A stretch of DNA of 64,000 nt, taken from Bacteroides thetaiotaomicron VPI-5482. GTDB lineage: Bacteria > Bacteroidota > Bacteroidia > Bacteroidales > Bacteroidaceae. The DNA lies in assembly GCF_000011065.1 (NCBI RefSeq), contig NC_004663.1, positions 4,526,001 through 4,590,000 of the forward strand, read 5' to 3'. The position numbers and the translations under genes are program-made. This document shows, piece after piece, positions 1 to 9,552 of the stretch (the first letter of the stretch is position 1; every line of letters begins with the position of its first letter). The notes beneath the pieces were generated by a model. That model did not search any database and had not been told where the DNA came from. It saw only the letters and a program-made list of their open reading frames with translations.

Positions 1-84
1 CGCTATCATGTAAAAGGTACATTGACATTATCACGTGATATCAATACTCAGATTCCAGACGAAGATCAAGCAATTGAATGGTAG
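1..84 (+). CDS. 3' end of an unidentified gene
   Basis: The first 27 codons are open in frame 1 and end in TAG at 82-84. The visible tail is rich in Thr, Asp and Ile with no motif I recognise. A strong hairpin follows 30 nt later, which supports a real gene end. No function is proposed. Confidence 0.5.
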   Translation, partial: RYHVKGTLTLSRDINTQIPDEDQAIEW

Positions 85-113
85 TTTCTATTAATCGCTA
101 ATCTAATGATTCA

Positions 114-165
114 AGAAGAGGGTGAAGTTCAAGTTATTGAATTCACCCTCTTCTCTTATTTTGAA
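114..165 (+). terminator. Rho-independent-type terminator
   Basis: A perfect 13-bp stem (114-126 with 142-154) and a 15-nt loop are followed by a T-rich stretch, CTTATTTTG. It lies between the end of the first gene and the convergent end of the MG2 gene. The T tract is on the plus-strand side, so it mainly serves the upstream partial gene. Confidence 0.75.
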
Positions 166-219
166 AAGTTATTTTAGGACTGATTGTGTGCCGTTTATTG
201 TCAAATATCCTAAAGCATA

Positions 220-2775
220 CTATTTCGTTTCTGCAACTGTAGAATACGTCACGCTCCCTAGCTTCCCGTCATTACTCAGTGTCTCAGCTTGAATAATCAA
301 TGGCGTGGAATACTGATTATTGTAACATTCGATCACTGCCTTTCCATTTTCATCCGTCTGCACAGTCGGATTCCAGTAAAGAGTTCGTCTTTTGTCTGCT
401 TTATCCATGTATAATTCTTTATCTATATAAGCAGGAGAATAATACTCCAATGCCGGTGTATATCCCTGCATAACAGTCTGCCGGGTACCAAGAGCCGCAG
501 TCTCGTGTTTATTCAGAACATCATGTCTGGGCAATGGAATGAGGTAGAAAATACTATATTTGTCCAGTTCCGATACATCTACATCATTGGAATTAGACAT
601 TTTGGTATTCTGGATAATTTCATCATCTACTCCTCCTGTGCCTTTACTGATGATAATAGAAGCCAAACCGTCTATTTCAGTCAGCATCATGTTTACTTCT
701 GTTGACGATAGAATTTTGTTATCCATAATATAACAGATCGGTTTCTGGCGGTAAGTACAGTTATCATTGGAACGGTCCCAGTAAAAGAGTGGATTTAATT
801 TTTCCATCACCTCCGGGATAGTGGTGACAACTTTGCCATTGTCGCGAAGCTGATCGACAGCCTGGCGTATATCATAGTAGGCATCAATACTTTGCTCATT
901 AATTTTAGTCGCCATATTCGTACTTTGACTGCGCCGCTTACTTTTGATTTCAACTTCGTCCAAAAGATAAAGCCCGTCTACCCGACGGATGGAATCCATA
1001 TATAAAGAGTCGAATTTTTCAGCTTCCTGTTGCCAGTGGGCAATGTTGCTCCACTCCGGGTGCAACTCTCTGTAACCGTATGCACGCGTAGCAGGCGAGA
1101 AATGCCGGTCGATGAGAATAGAAGCGTCCTTATTTCGTTCTTTTCCCACTTTGCGAGTCTGGATCACAGCTTCCATTGATCCCTCGAAATCTTCCAGCGG
1201 AATGCTGAAATGTCCGTTCTCATCCGTAACGGTCTGACCGGTAATAATCTCTGCATCTCTCTTCACCATTACGCTGAGAGCTATATCCTTCAGCTTGTTT
1301 TTGAGAATCGTAGATTTGACTTGTCCATAAAGTACCAGTTGGCTTTCTGGCAACTGAAGTGGGGTGAATGGGCTGATACCGATCTGTTGTGTCATATCAT
1401 ATTTACGCCATCCGTGTACCATTAACAGTATATCCAGTTCCTTCTGTTTCCGGAGAGAACTCTCTGTGAAGTAGTAGCCGGGTTGATGAATGTAGCCTTT
1501 CAAGTCCGATGTAAGTAGAAGGTCGGTGAAGATATTGTTATCATATTCCATATAATCAGAGCGGACGGCGTCACGGATACTGACTGATAATTTGCCGGGT
1601 ATCGGTTCTCCTATGGCGTTGTTCAACTGCAGTTCGCAGCGGATGGGAGCATAAGGAGCGTAAATCTCTTTTAAACCTTTGGGCGAGATTTGTAAAGGAG
1701 CCCGTGGAGAAGCAAAGATAAAGCGGTCGCATAAAGTATTTCCGGCACGATTGAGCAGACTGATTTGTAAGACTCCTGCCGGTAACTTGCGCGACAATAC
1801 TGTAAATTGCTGAGGCTTATTTGCCTGACAGTGGATAAGCTGATAGGCATGGGGACGTCCCTGATGGCTTATAAAAACGGCTAATGTATCCTGCGGGGTC
1901 GCTGCATTACATGATACCGTCACAGAAATAGCCCCTGCATTATTGCCTACTTTCAGAATATACCCGCTTGGCAGTGCTTTAGGGAGGGTAAATTCATACT
2001 GTTTTCCTTGAAAGTTTACTTTAGCGATTGCCGGCAGAGCAGAAGGCGTATACTCAAAAGCTCCCATTCCATCGTGTAAAGTTTCAAAAGACGTGATTTC
2101 TTGCCCTTCTTTGGTATAAAGTGTGCCTGATAATTGAATATTTCCTTCATTTTTGCTTTCTGCTTTGAAAGCAACCTGCGAAGTTATCCCTTCGACTAAC
2201 TGTCCTCCTTCCGGAAAGAAACGCAGACTCAGCTTCTCTCTTGTTTCTTCCGGCCTTTTCTCCATAGACGGACTCAACTCATAGGTGCTGATACTACGCT
2301 CCAACTGGTCGCTATGAGAAAGCTGATAGACAGGGAAAGTACGTGAAAAGTACTGCGGATCACTGAATGCAAGCATCCAGCGGGTGTAAGCACGTACTTC
2401 GTAATAACCGGATAGCATTGACTGGGGGAGTACAAACTGCCCGTTGCCTTCTCCTTGTGATAGTTTAATGATCTGTTTATCAGTAACGTGCCCTGCCTGA
2501 TCTACCAGTTCCACATACAAAGGACGGCTGATTGAACTGAAAACTTGTTTTTCGGCAAGAGTGACATATGCTTTGAACCATATCGTGTCGCCCACATAAT
2601 AGCTTGTATTATCAAAATGCAGATATGCTTTTTCACGCGGATAGTTATCGGCAAAAGTTTGAGCTTGATTCATGTACTGTTCGAATATCACTTTAGCGGG
2701 TGGATTTTCTCCACGTGCAGATATTGCTAAAAGTCCGCATACTGAGAGTAAAAATAATAACGGTTTGTTTTTCAT
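220..2775 (-). CDS. MG2-domain surface/periplasmic protein with plug-like C-terminal region
   Basis: An 851-aa protein with a cleavable signal peptide (hydrophobic residues 5-21). Residues ~45-150 match the alpha-2-macroglobulin MG2 pattern common in Bacteroidota (YLHFDNTSYYVGDTIWFKAY). Further beta-rich repeats follow, then a carboxypeptidase-regulatory-like stretch near residue 490. The last third resembles a TonB-receptor plug-type region found in this family. Proteins of this kind are annotated as MG2 or TonB-plug-domain proteins; their role is unknown, possibly in binding or export at the outer membrane. It is a single gene with no operon partner. A TATCTTTG box lies about 95 nt upstream of its start. 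I am confident of the family and not of the function. Confidence 0.8.
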   Translation of the reverse strand: MKNKPLLFLLSVCGLLAISARGENPPAKVIFEQYMNQAQTFADNYPREKAYLHFDNTSYYVGDTIWFKAYVTLAEKQVFSSISRPLYVELVDQAGHVTDKQIIKLSQGEGNGQFVLPQSMLSGYYEVRAYTRWMLAFSDPQYFSRTFPVYQLSHSDQLERSISTYELSPSMEKRPEETREKLSLRFFPEGGQLVEGITSQVAFKAESKNEGNIQLSGTLYTKEGQEITSFETLHDGMGAFEYTPSALPAIAKVNFQGKQYEFTLPKALPSGYILKVGNNAGAISVTVSCNAATPQDTLAVFISHQGRPHAYQLIHCQANKPQQFTVLSRKLPAGVLQISLLNRAGNTLCDRFIFASPRAPLQISPKGLKEIYAPYAPIRCELQLNNAIGEPIPGKLSVSIRDAVRSDYMEYDNNIFTDLLLTSDLKGYIHQPGYYFTESSLRKQKELDILLMVHGWRKYDMTQQIGISPFTPLQLPESQLVLYGQVKSTILKNKLKDIALSVMVKRDAEIITGQTVTDENGHFSIPLEDFEGSMEAVIQTRKVGKERNKDASILIDRHFSPATRAYGYRELHPEWSNIAHWQQEAEKFDSLYMDSIRRVDGLYLLDEVEIKSKRRSQSTNMATKINEQSIDAYYDIRQAVDQLRDNGKVVTTIPEVMEKLNPLFYWDRSNDNCTYRQKPICYIMDNKILSSTEVNMMLTEIDGLASIIISKGTGGVDDEIIQNTKMSNSNDVDVSELDKYSIFYLIPLPRHDVLNKHETAALGTRQTVMQGYTPALEYYSPAYIDKELYMDKADKRRTLYWNPTVQTDENGKAVIECYNNQYSTPLIIQAETLSNDGKLGSVTYSTVAETK

Positions 2776-2868
2776 ATTAGTGCTGTCTATTTTTAGTTGT
2801 CTATTTTATTGTATGATTTTTATGTTCAGCACTTTCTCTGTGCTATTTTAGTATCATGTGAACTACTA

Positions 2869-2876
2869 CAAAGATA
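2869..2876 (-). promoter_or_regulatory. Bacteroides -7 box (TATCTTTG) for the MG2 gene
   Basis: On the minus strand the sequence reads TATCTTTG, a full match to the Bacteroides TAnnTTTG -7 consensus, 94 nt upstream of the MG2 start. I see no clear TTTG -33 element. The rest of the ~350-nt gap 2776-3145 is AT-rich and shows no gene. Confidence 0.5.
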
Positions 2877-3145
2877 GCGGTTTCGATGAATAAAGAAGGA
2901 AAAAAAACGTTCAATCTAAGAAAGAAACTGTTCATTACTCTATAAATACTAATCGGATTGCTGTTTCATGTTGATAATTCTTTTTATCAAAATTCGTTTG
3001 TACTGAATGAGAAAGGCTGCCTTATTTTTATTGTTGAATAGATTTTATCATTTTTTGAATAGAAAATGTTCGTGTTTCTATTGTTTTTTGTCGTTCTTTG
3101 TGTATCACATTAAACAAAATCTAATCAATGATAATAAATAGAATT

Positions 3146-3739
3146 ATGAGAACACTTATTATTTTGCTTTTATGCACGAACACGAGTTTTGCGATAGCTC
3201 AGATTTCTCCCAAAGCAGTTGAGAAGAATAACCAATCTGTGAAAACTGCGGGTTTCTTTAATGATTCCGATTCTTTAAATAAGGCTATTCATCTTTCAGA
3301 TGAGGCGATAGCTTTGGAGCCTTCATACAAACTGGCATATGCAAATAAGATTAAATACTTAATGGCGTTGGGACAGAAGGAGAAAGCACTGCAAACCATG
3401 TTGCAAATGGAGAAATTCTCTCCGGATGATCCTTACTATATTTTAGGTAAGGGAATGATGCTGGAAGAGAATGCTAAAAAGAGCCTGGCTATGGATGCTT
3501 ACAAACAAGCTGCCTCTCTTTTCAAAAAACGCTTGAAGGAGAAACCAACTGAAGCAGACCTGATGAATTATGTATTCGTACTCTTTTTGAGGGATAACAA
3601 AAATTATTCTTTGGATGAAATCGAAAAGGAGTATCCCCAAATCTTCAGTCCAGCAATAAGACAACACACGAAAAAGTTGATAGATGAACTTAGCAATAAA
3701 AGAGAGGATGTAATTCATGAGATGCTAGGTGGTAAATGA
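3146..3739 (+). CDS. Secreted TPR-like protein
   Basis: I place the start at the ATG at 3146, because the next residues (MRTLIILLLCTNTSFAIAQ) form a signal peptide; an upstream ATG at 3128 only adds a polar hexapeptide. The mature part is mostly helical, with TPR-like pairs (residues ~40-130 in this numbering; repeated A-x-A-x-K and LAY/YLMALGQKEKALQ patterns), so it is probably a periplasmic TPR protein. Its stop codon overlaps the GTG start of the next ORF, so the two may be co-translated, or the second may be a frameshifted continuation. Function is unknown. Confidence 0.7.
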   Translation: MRTLIILLLCTNTSFAIAQISPKAVEKNNQSVKTAGFFNDSDSLNKAIHLSDEAIALEPSYKLAYANKIKYLMALGQKEKALQTMLQMEKFSPDDPYYILGKGMMLEENAKKSLAMDAYKQAASLFKKRLKEKPTEADLMNYVFVLFLRDNKNYSLDEIEKEYPQIFSPAIRQHTKKLIDELSNKREDVIHEMLGGK

Positions 3740-4271
3740 AAACATAGGGATTGCGGGTGGTTTACTTCATTCCTATTTTGTTGATGGAGCTATTCTGAAT
3801 GATTCTTGCACGCTGTTTGTTCCGGATGGTGTTTCTCCGTCAGAATATCGTCAGTCTGATGCTTATCAACAAGCATCCAAGAATCAGCAGGAGCATGGTG
3901 GCTCTCTTAGCCTTGTTGCCGATTCACTACAATATGCGTATATGAAAGCTCAGGTTGAGTATATAATATTGCCGTTTAAGAAACGGTTGGATGGCTTCAC
4001 ATATTGGCAAAGAGAATTGGAACCGGCCATTCATCCGGCCTTGAAAGCGTATGTCAAAGCGGAAAATGCGACAGGAGGAGTTTCTTCGGTTATGATATTT
4101 TGGGAAATTGCCAGGAACACGGATCATTTTTGCAGTGATTTTAAAACAGATCGTGATGTGCGAATGTTCCTGACGCTTTATTTCTGGAAATATTTGTGTT
4201 ATTTTGCAAATATAGATTTTTATACCGGTCAGGATAAAACTGAAGAGATTCTGAAGGGGGAGGCTGATTAG
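3729..4271 (+). CDS. Hypothetical protein overlapping the TPR gene
   Basis: A 180-aa ORF that opens immediately after an in-frame TAG and can only start at GTG 3729, overlapping the end of the TPR gene by 11 nt. It has no signal peptide, although the gene before and the gene after it are secreted. The sequence starts abruptly in what looks like the middle of a globular domain (GGLLHSYFVDG, then TLFVPDGV). It could be a translationally coupled cytoplasmic protein, or the C-terminal part of a longer gene broken by a frameshift near 3725. I do not recognise the family. Confidence 0.5.
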   Translation: MVNENIGIAGGLLHSYFVDGAILNDSCTLFVPDGVSPSEYRQSDAYQQASKNQQEHGGSLSLVADSLQYAYMKAQVEYIILPFKKRLDGFTYWQRELEPAIHPALKAYVKAENATGGVSSVMIFWEIARNTDHFCSDFKTDRDVRMFLTLYFWKYLCYFANIDFYTGQDKTEEILKGEAD

Positions 4272-4315
4272 TTTGGAAATCTGATTATTAGTTTAAAACA
4301 AGAACCATTAATGTT

Positions 4316-4819
4316 ATGAAATTGAGAATTGTACATTTGTTATTATTGCAGTCCGTAATGCTTCTTCTTTCCTGTTCCAATCAGAGCCGGAAGAATATGG
4401 ATACATCGGCAGAACCAGCTGACGTACAGGCGAATGTGTCGGACAGTAGTAGAATTGAACAAGAAGCCATCGGCATGATTGAAGACTTTTATGAGGCTTA
4501 TGCTGCCAGTTTCATGTCCACCGGTAAAGAAGCTCTCGCACTTGGGGATTCAATTAAGCAAAAGTTTCTGACCAAAGAGCTGATAGAGAAAGTTGATAGG
4601 CTGATAGAGGCGACAGATGCCGATCCGATCATTCGTGCGCAAGATTTAGGTGAAAATGACATGAAAACATTGTCGGTGAAACATCTGAATGATAATTGGT
4701 ATGAGGTTAACTATACTTCGGCTAAAGGCAGCCAGTATGAACGTGCCGTGAGTATCCCGGTCAGAGTGGTTAACGTTGACGGACAATATCTGATTGATGA
4801 TATAACTCCGGAAAACTGA
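4316..4819 (+). CDS. Small lipoprotein, DUF3828-like
   Basis: A 167-aa protein with a lipoprotein signal (MLLLSC, Cys at residue 20). The mature part has one alpha+beta domain with the pattern I-E-D-F-Y-E-A-Y near residue 56 and a C-terminal YLIDDI strand, as in the DUF3828 / NTF2-like group of Bacteroides lipoproteins. It follows the two preceding ORFs at ~45 nt and may share their transcript. It converges on the DUF4965 gene across a strong hairpin. Function unknown; the family call is tentative. Confidence 0.7.
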   Translation: MKLRIVHLLLLQSVMLLLSCSNQSRKNMDTSAEPADVQANVSDSSRIEQEAIGMIEDFYEAYAASFMSTGKEALALGDSIKQKFLTKELIEKVDRLIEATDADPIIRAQDLGENDMKTLSVKHLNDNWYEVNYTSAKGSQYERAVSIPVRVVNVDGQYLIDDITPEN

Positions 4820-4838
4820 TCGTATCATTAAATGATAT

Positions 4839-4888
4839 GAAAAAAGACAAACAGCATCTTTTACGCTAGGCAAAAGGGCTGTTTGTCT
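4839..4888 (-). terminator. Terminator of the DUF4965-GH2 transcript
   Basis: A perfect 11-bp stem (4845-4855 with 4878-4888) and a run of six T on the minus strand just past it (4840-4845). It lies between convergent genes; the orientation of the T run fits the minus-strand DUF4965 gene ending at 4917. Confidence 0.75.
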
Positions 4889-4916
4889 ATATTCAACGAG
4901 GAAAAGAGTATTCGTT

Positions 4917-7430
4917 TTATTTCTGTTCTTTGACTTTTTCCATCAGTAGCTTCATGTAGTAGCCACCTACTACGGAACGTGCCTTGAAATTCATCATCTT
5001 TCCTGTATTCGTATCATGCCAGTCGCTGATAGGCACACGGGAAGTTGTTTCGTTCGCATAAGTATAGATCGGGTCGATGAACTTTTGGAACGTAGCATCG
5101 TCTGGAGACATACAGGCACTCCATAGTACCCAGTCGGATTTGGTATATTGTGCGCGGGAGTCCAATAGCAAACCATATTTATTTTGCTTGGTCAGATAGA
5201 AAGGAATTTCCGTATCAAATACTTTCTGCGGGAAAATGTTCATGTTAAACACTTTGTCCCATATCAGATTGTATTTCTGACTCCACGTTCCCGGTTTGTC
5301 AAATGCCAGTTTGTAGTGATCGTCGTCAAATGCCATCTTCTCCCATTCTATCGCCAGTCTTTTGGCGGTTTCGATGTATTTGTTCGCAGTTGTTTCTTTG
5401 CCCAGCATACGTGCCATTTCTCCGTATCCGGCGATTGCCATGATCGCTTTGGCGGAAAGATTGGCATTGTGTGCCAGATGTCCGGCAAAGTCATCTGTAC
5501 AAAGTTGGTTTTCAGGGTCCAGACCGTTCTCAATCAGATAGTTTGCCCATGTTGATAATGTTTCCCAGTATTTGGAAGCATAGTTGGCATTGCCTTCCAT
5601 CATAGAGATGGCTGTAGTTACCAGAATCATGTTTCCGGCTTCTTCGATAGGCATATCTTCACCATAAAGTTGCCCGTTGGCTATTGGATAAGTTCCTAAG
5701 TCATGAGCGGGGTAAGGCTTGTTCCAGCGTCCGCTTTCGCTGTAGTAGAAGATAGAGTTGAGCATTCCCTTCATCAGTTCCGTATTGTAAATAAGGTATA
5801 GTGGAGCGGATGGATAAGTTAGGTCTACTGTGTTGATACAGCCGTTACTATGGTTCTCTTTGGATAAGAAAAGCAGGTTGCCTTCCTTGTCGGTAAGGAG
5901 TTTATGGGCGGTAATGGAGTGGCGGTAAGTCAATGCGAGTAGTTCGGCATATTTCCTGCCTCCGGCTTTTTCTGCATCAGCCATCAGTTGTTGGTCGAAG
6001 GCACGGCAACGTTTCATCAATGAGGGATAAGAAGCCTGCGCACGTTCGAAAGCATCAAAGATGCTGACTTGACCGTTGTGTTTCCAGTATGCCATGCGGC
6101 GTTCGTAGAAATATTCGATCGAGTAGATATCGTCGTAGCCTAACATCACATATCCGCTTTTCCCTTGATTGTCTACCTTGCCTAAGTTTTCGGTATAAGC
6201 CATGGCGGGCATATCGCTTTCGCTGCGGGTGATGAAATCCTGGGAGTTTGGCAATAGTTTGCCGTTGGTGATGAAGGCTTGCTTCATGTCATAGTAGTTA
6301 CCTATGCTTAAGTCCTTGTTGGGTGCGCTGTTGCTTCCCAGATAAGCATATCCCCAGTCGATGCGTACACCGTCTCCTTTACGTTTTACGTAAGGCTGGT
6401 CGATGGTACCTGCCTTGAGGTAATCCATTCCGTTTTTGCTGATCTTTTCTGAGATGGTTGGTTGTGACGGTTCGTGTACGGCAAGTTGCGGGGTTGTTTC
6501 GATATACACTTGCACATCATGTTGTTTCTTGTCGAGTGAACGTACCCGATAGGAGATGTAGTTGATAGGGGTCGAGATAAGATCAAGATCTTCCATCAGC
6601 AGAGGTGCTGTGAATACGAGATCCAGTTCTACCGGACCGCAGGTGAATGTATAGTAGGTCTGTGTCGGTAATACATCGACAGACTTCTGGATAGCAGCTT
6701 CCTTGAAGTTGCTGAGCTGTTTGTTCTCACGGAACAGGCCGAAATCAACGTATGCTCCGCCGGTTGTGTTGTGACAGTGTGCTGCAATAATGTTTGTTCC
6801 TTTACGGAGCTTGGCTTTAGCTGATGCGGATAGTTCGATGGTAACATCGTCATTCCAGGAATAATCGGTTGCCACCAGTTTTTCTCCGTTCAGATAGAGC
6901 TCGAATACATCGTCGTGTGAATAACGTAAGTAGATAATGTCGTTTGTCAGGTCTTGATTGAGGTTGAAACTACGGCGTACCCAGATGTCTTCGGTGTTCC
7001 ACTCTGTGCCGATGCGTTTCATGTCTTTGGTGCCGAAAGCGGCTTTGCCCTTGGTCCATCCGGAATCATCGAACTGGGGCTGTATCCAGTTGGCCGCCGG
7101 TTGGCTCATGGTGAACTTTGCTTCCCAACGTTCGGTGTTTGTCATCGGAAGGATTGTTTCGAGGTTTAGCTTGTCCTTGCCCATGAAACGATATACTTTC
7201 CCGTCCACCCGGAGCGCTCCCAGTAAAGGATGGGTGGCGGCTGTCCAGTGTTCGGTGTTCCCTTCGTTCAGTTCGTTGTAGGGAGACCAGATAGCAAGAT
7301 AAGTGTCGGAAGTGATCAGAGGTACGGACGGTGCACGCAAAGCGATATCCTGACTCGTTTTAAACAGGTCAGTTGCCTGCACATTGCATGCGAGGCAAAC
7401 TGACATGATTGTAGAGAATAGTTTATTCAT
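4917..7430 (-). CDS. DUF4965/DUF5127 'glutaminase A-like' protein (copy 1)
   Basis: An 837-aa secreted protein with signal peptide MNKLFSTIMSVCLACNVQA. Order of parts: DUF4964-like N-terminal strand (LRAPSVPLITSDTYLAIWSP), a GH2-like jelly-roll insert (residues ~100-235, with LRYSHDDVFELYLNG), a DUF5127 beta-sandwich, and a C-terminal alpha-toroid (DUF4965/DUF1793) with GTYPIANGQLYGEDMPIEEAGN and QLCTDDFAGHLAHNANLS. Databases call the family glutaminase because of fungal GtaA. Three copies sit in or beside carbohydrate genes here, so a glycan role is more likely, but this is inference. GH2 lies 14 nt upstream, so the two genes form an operon ending at the hairpin at 4839-4888. Confidence 0.85.
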   Translation of the reverse strand: MNKLFSTIMSVCLACNVQATDLFKTSQDIALRAPSVPLITSDTYLAIWSPYNELNEGNTEHWTAATHPLLGALRVDGKVYRFMGKDKLNLETILPMTNTERWEAKFTMSQPAANWIQPQFDDSGWTKGKAAFGTKDMKRIGTEWNTEDIWVRRSFNLNQDLTNDIIYLRYSHDDVFELYLNGEKLVATDYSWNDDVTIELSASAKAKLRKGTNIIAAHCHNTTGGAYVDFGLFRENKQLSNFKEAAIQKSVDVLPTQTYYTFTCGPVELDLVFTAPLLMEDLDLISTPINYISYRVRSLDKKQHDVQVYIETTPQLAVHEPSQPTISEKISKNGMDYLKAGTIDQPYVKRKGDGVRIDWGYAYLGSNSAPNKDLSIGNYYDMKQAFITNGKLLPNSQDFITRSESDMPAMAYTENLGKVDNQGKSGYVMLGYDDIYSIEYFYERRMAYWKHNGQVSIFDAFERAQASYPSLMKRCRAFDQQLMADAEKAGGRKYAELLALTYRHSITAHKLLTDKEGNLLFLSKENHSNGCINTVDLTYPSAPLYLIYNTELMKGMLNSIFYYSESGRWNKPYPAHDLGTYPIANGQLYGEDMPIEEAGNMILVTTAISMMEGNANYASKYWETLSTWANYLIENGLDPENQLCTDDFAGHLAHNANLSAKAIMAIAGYGEMARMLGKETTANKYIETAKRLAIEWEKMAFDDDHYKLAFDKPGTWSQKYNLIWDKVFNMNIFPQKVFDTEIPFYLTKQNKYGLLLDSRAQYTKSDWVLWSACMSPDDATFQKFIDPIYTYANETTSRVPISDWHDTNTGKMMNFKARSVVGGYYMKLLMEKVKEQK

Positions 7431-7443
7431 TAATATGAAACTT

Positions 7444-9258
7444 TTATTTATTTAGCGAGTTACAAATTTTCTGGTTGATGGCTTTGATTTTAGGCTCGTC
7501 TACTTTAATAACTTTCCGGTCGTAAGTAACCAGACCGTTCACTTCTTCTTCCACATCTGTGATTTGTGTGTATACGGCAGCCGAGAAGCCTTTCTCGATC
7601 AGTTCCAATAAATGGTCTGCATATTTTATGTATTCATTAGTCACTTCTTCCGGCGTGTTGAACTTCACGTAGCCCCAGTTCTTGTCTGCCAGCCACAGAT
7701 GTCCTTTCAGTGCCATACCTATACCGCCATATTCGCCCAGTACGGTAGCGCGTATCGGATCGTAGAGATAGAGGTTCGGTCCGGGATAGTTATGAAGGTC
7801 GAGAATATCTCCGCACGTGTAGTGGTTACCTCCACTGGCAGGGTTTACCAGACGGCTGGGGTCGTATTCTTTCGTCCATTTAGTGATTTCAGGAGTCTTG
7901 AATTGTCCCCATGCTTCGTTGAAAGGTACCCATACGCCGATGCTCGGATAAGAATACAGGTAGTCGATAATTTCTTTCCATTCTTTGCGATAGTTAGCTT
8001 CTGATGCTGCGGAGCGGATGGCGTCTGCGCCGTCATAGTACTTGTGCATCTGCCATTCGGCAGGACCGCGACCTCCGTTCGGCATATCTTGCCATACGAT
8101 CAGTCCGAGTTGGTCGCAATAAGTATACCAGCGTGCCGGTTCTACTTTTACGTGCTTGCGCACCATGTTGTAGCCGAAATCTTTGATCTTCTTCAAGTCA
8201 TATACCAATGCTTCGTCTGTTGGCGCTGTGTATAAGCCGTCCGGCCACCAACCCTGGTCGAGCGGACCAAACTGGAAATAGTCTTTGTTGTTGAGTTGCA
8301 GGCGTGTAATACCATTCTTGTCTTTATGAGTTGAGAATTTGCGGAGAGCGGTGTAACTCTTCACTTGGTCTACAGCTTTGCCGTCTTTATAAAGAGTGAC
8401 TTCCATATTATAAAGTGAAGGAGACTCGGGTGTCCATAATTTAACGTCTTCCGGCATTGTTAATTCTACCGGTACGCCATTGAGCGCTGCTCCTTTGGCT
8501 ACGAGGTTTTTGCCGTCGAATACTTTCACTTCCACTTTGTCTGGAGAGCATACGTTGGTGGCTACTTCCACTTTGACAGTCTTCTTGTCGATATCCGGAG
8601 TTGTTTTCAGTTGGGCGATATGCTGGGCAGCTACCGGTTCCAGCCATACAGTCTGCCAGATACCTGTGACTGGTGTATACCAGATTCCTTCCGGTCTTTC
8701 TACTTGTTTTCCTCTCGGCTGTTCGCCACGGTCAGAGGGGTCCCACACTTTCACAACCAACTGGTTATTGCCTTTATTCAATGCGGAAGTAATATCAAAG
8801 TAGAATGGAGTGAAGCCTCCTGTATGTTGTCCTACTTTTACGTCATTTACCCATACATCGGCTTTCCAGTCCACAGCTCCGAAGTGCAGTAATATTTGTT
8901 TGCCTTTCCATGCTGACGGTACATCAAAAGTACGCTGATACCATAATTCCTGATGCTCGTTAATGGTTTTACCTACTCCTGACAGGGAAGATTCGACTGC
9001 AAAAGGTACTAAAATCTCTCCTTGGTAATTGTTTGGTGCCGGTTCTCCTTTTTTAGTAATCGCATAATTCCAGCTACCATTCAGATTCTTCCAATCCTGG
9101 CGTTCCATAATGGGGCGTGGGTATTCCGGTAATACGTTTTTAGGATTCAACTGCTCACCCCACGGAGTCTTTATCTTATCACCGGCGGGCTTCCATTGAG
9201 CGAATGTCGGGCTACAAAGAGCCAATGCGAATAGCACTGCTAGAAAATTCTTTTTCAT
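7444..9258 (-). CDS. GH2 family glycoside hydrolase
   Basis: A 604-aa protein with signal peptide ending TFAQ. N-terminal jelly-roll sugar-binding domain (~45-210), immunoglobulin-like domain (~215-305) and TIM barrel (~315-590). The retaining catalytic pair of GH2 is visible: acid/base E448 in PFNEAWGQ and nucleophile E509 in LGEYGG. It is shorter than the classical ~1000-aa beta-galactosidases, as in many PUL GH2 enzymes. Substrate could be a beta-galactoside, beta-glucuronide or alpha-L-arabinopyranoside; the sequence alone does not decide. It is divergent from GH115 across a 294-nt gap in which I see no clear consensus promoter. Confidence 0.9.
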   Translation of the reverse strand: MKKNFLAVLFALALCSPTFAQWKPAGDKIKTPWGEQLNPKNVLPEYPRPIMERQDWKNLNGSWNYAITKKGEPAPNNYQGEILVPFAVESSLSGVGKTINEHQELWYQRTFDVPSAWKGKQILLHFGAVDWKADVWVNDVKVGQHTGGFTPFYFDITSALNKGNNQLVVKVWDPSDRGEQPRGKQVERPEGIWYTPVTGIWQTVWLEPVAAQHIAQLKTTPDIDKKTVKVEVATNVCSPDKVEVKVFDGKNLVAKGAALNGVPVELTMPEDVKLWTPESPSLYNMEVTLYKDGKAVDQVKSYTALRKFSTHKDKNGITRLQLNNKDYFQFGPLDQGWWPDGLYTAPTDEALVYDLKKIKDFGYNMVRKHVKVEPARWYTYCDQLGLIVWQDMPNGGRGPAEWQMHKYYDGADAIRSAASEANYRKEWKEIIDYLYSYPSIGVWVPFNEAWGQFKTPEITKWTKEYDPSRLVNPASGGNHYTCGDILDLHNYPGPNLYLYDPIRATVLGEYGGIGMALKGHLWLADKNWGYVKFNTPEEVTNEYIKYADHLLELIEKGFSAAVYTQITDVEEEVNGLVTYDRKVIKVDEPKIKAINQKICNSLNK

Positions 9259-9552
9259 GGTAATTATCTTTATATGTATTAAATAGAAGAATTAATATTC
9301 ATAAAAGGAATATTGCAAAGAAAAGCTAATCAGAGAAGAATAAAGGAAATTTGCTGTTCAATAAATGATAAATGCTCGTCATTTTATAGTGAATGACAGT
9401 TTTTTATGCGATAATGGTTATTTTTTGTCCTTAATTGAATAATAAGTAGCTTATATTACCGGAGATAATTATGACTTTTGGAGGGAGAACAATCGTATGT
9501 TTCCGCGGATAGTCGTAAATAAACTGAAAAACAACTATAATAAACTTTATCA

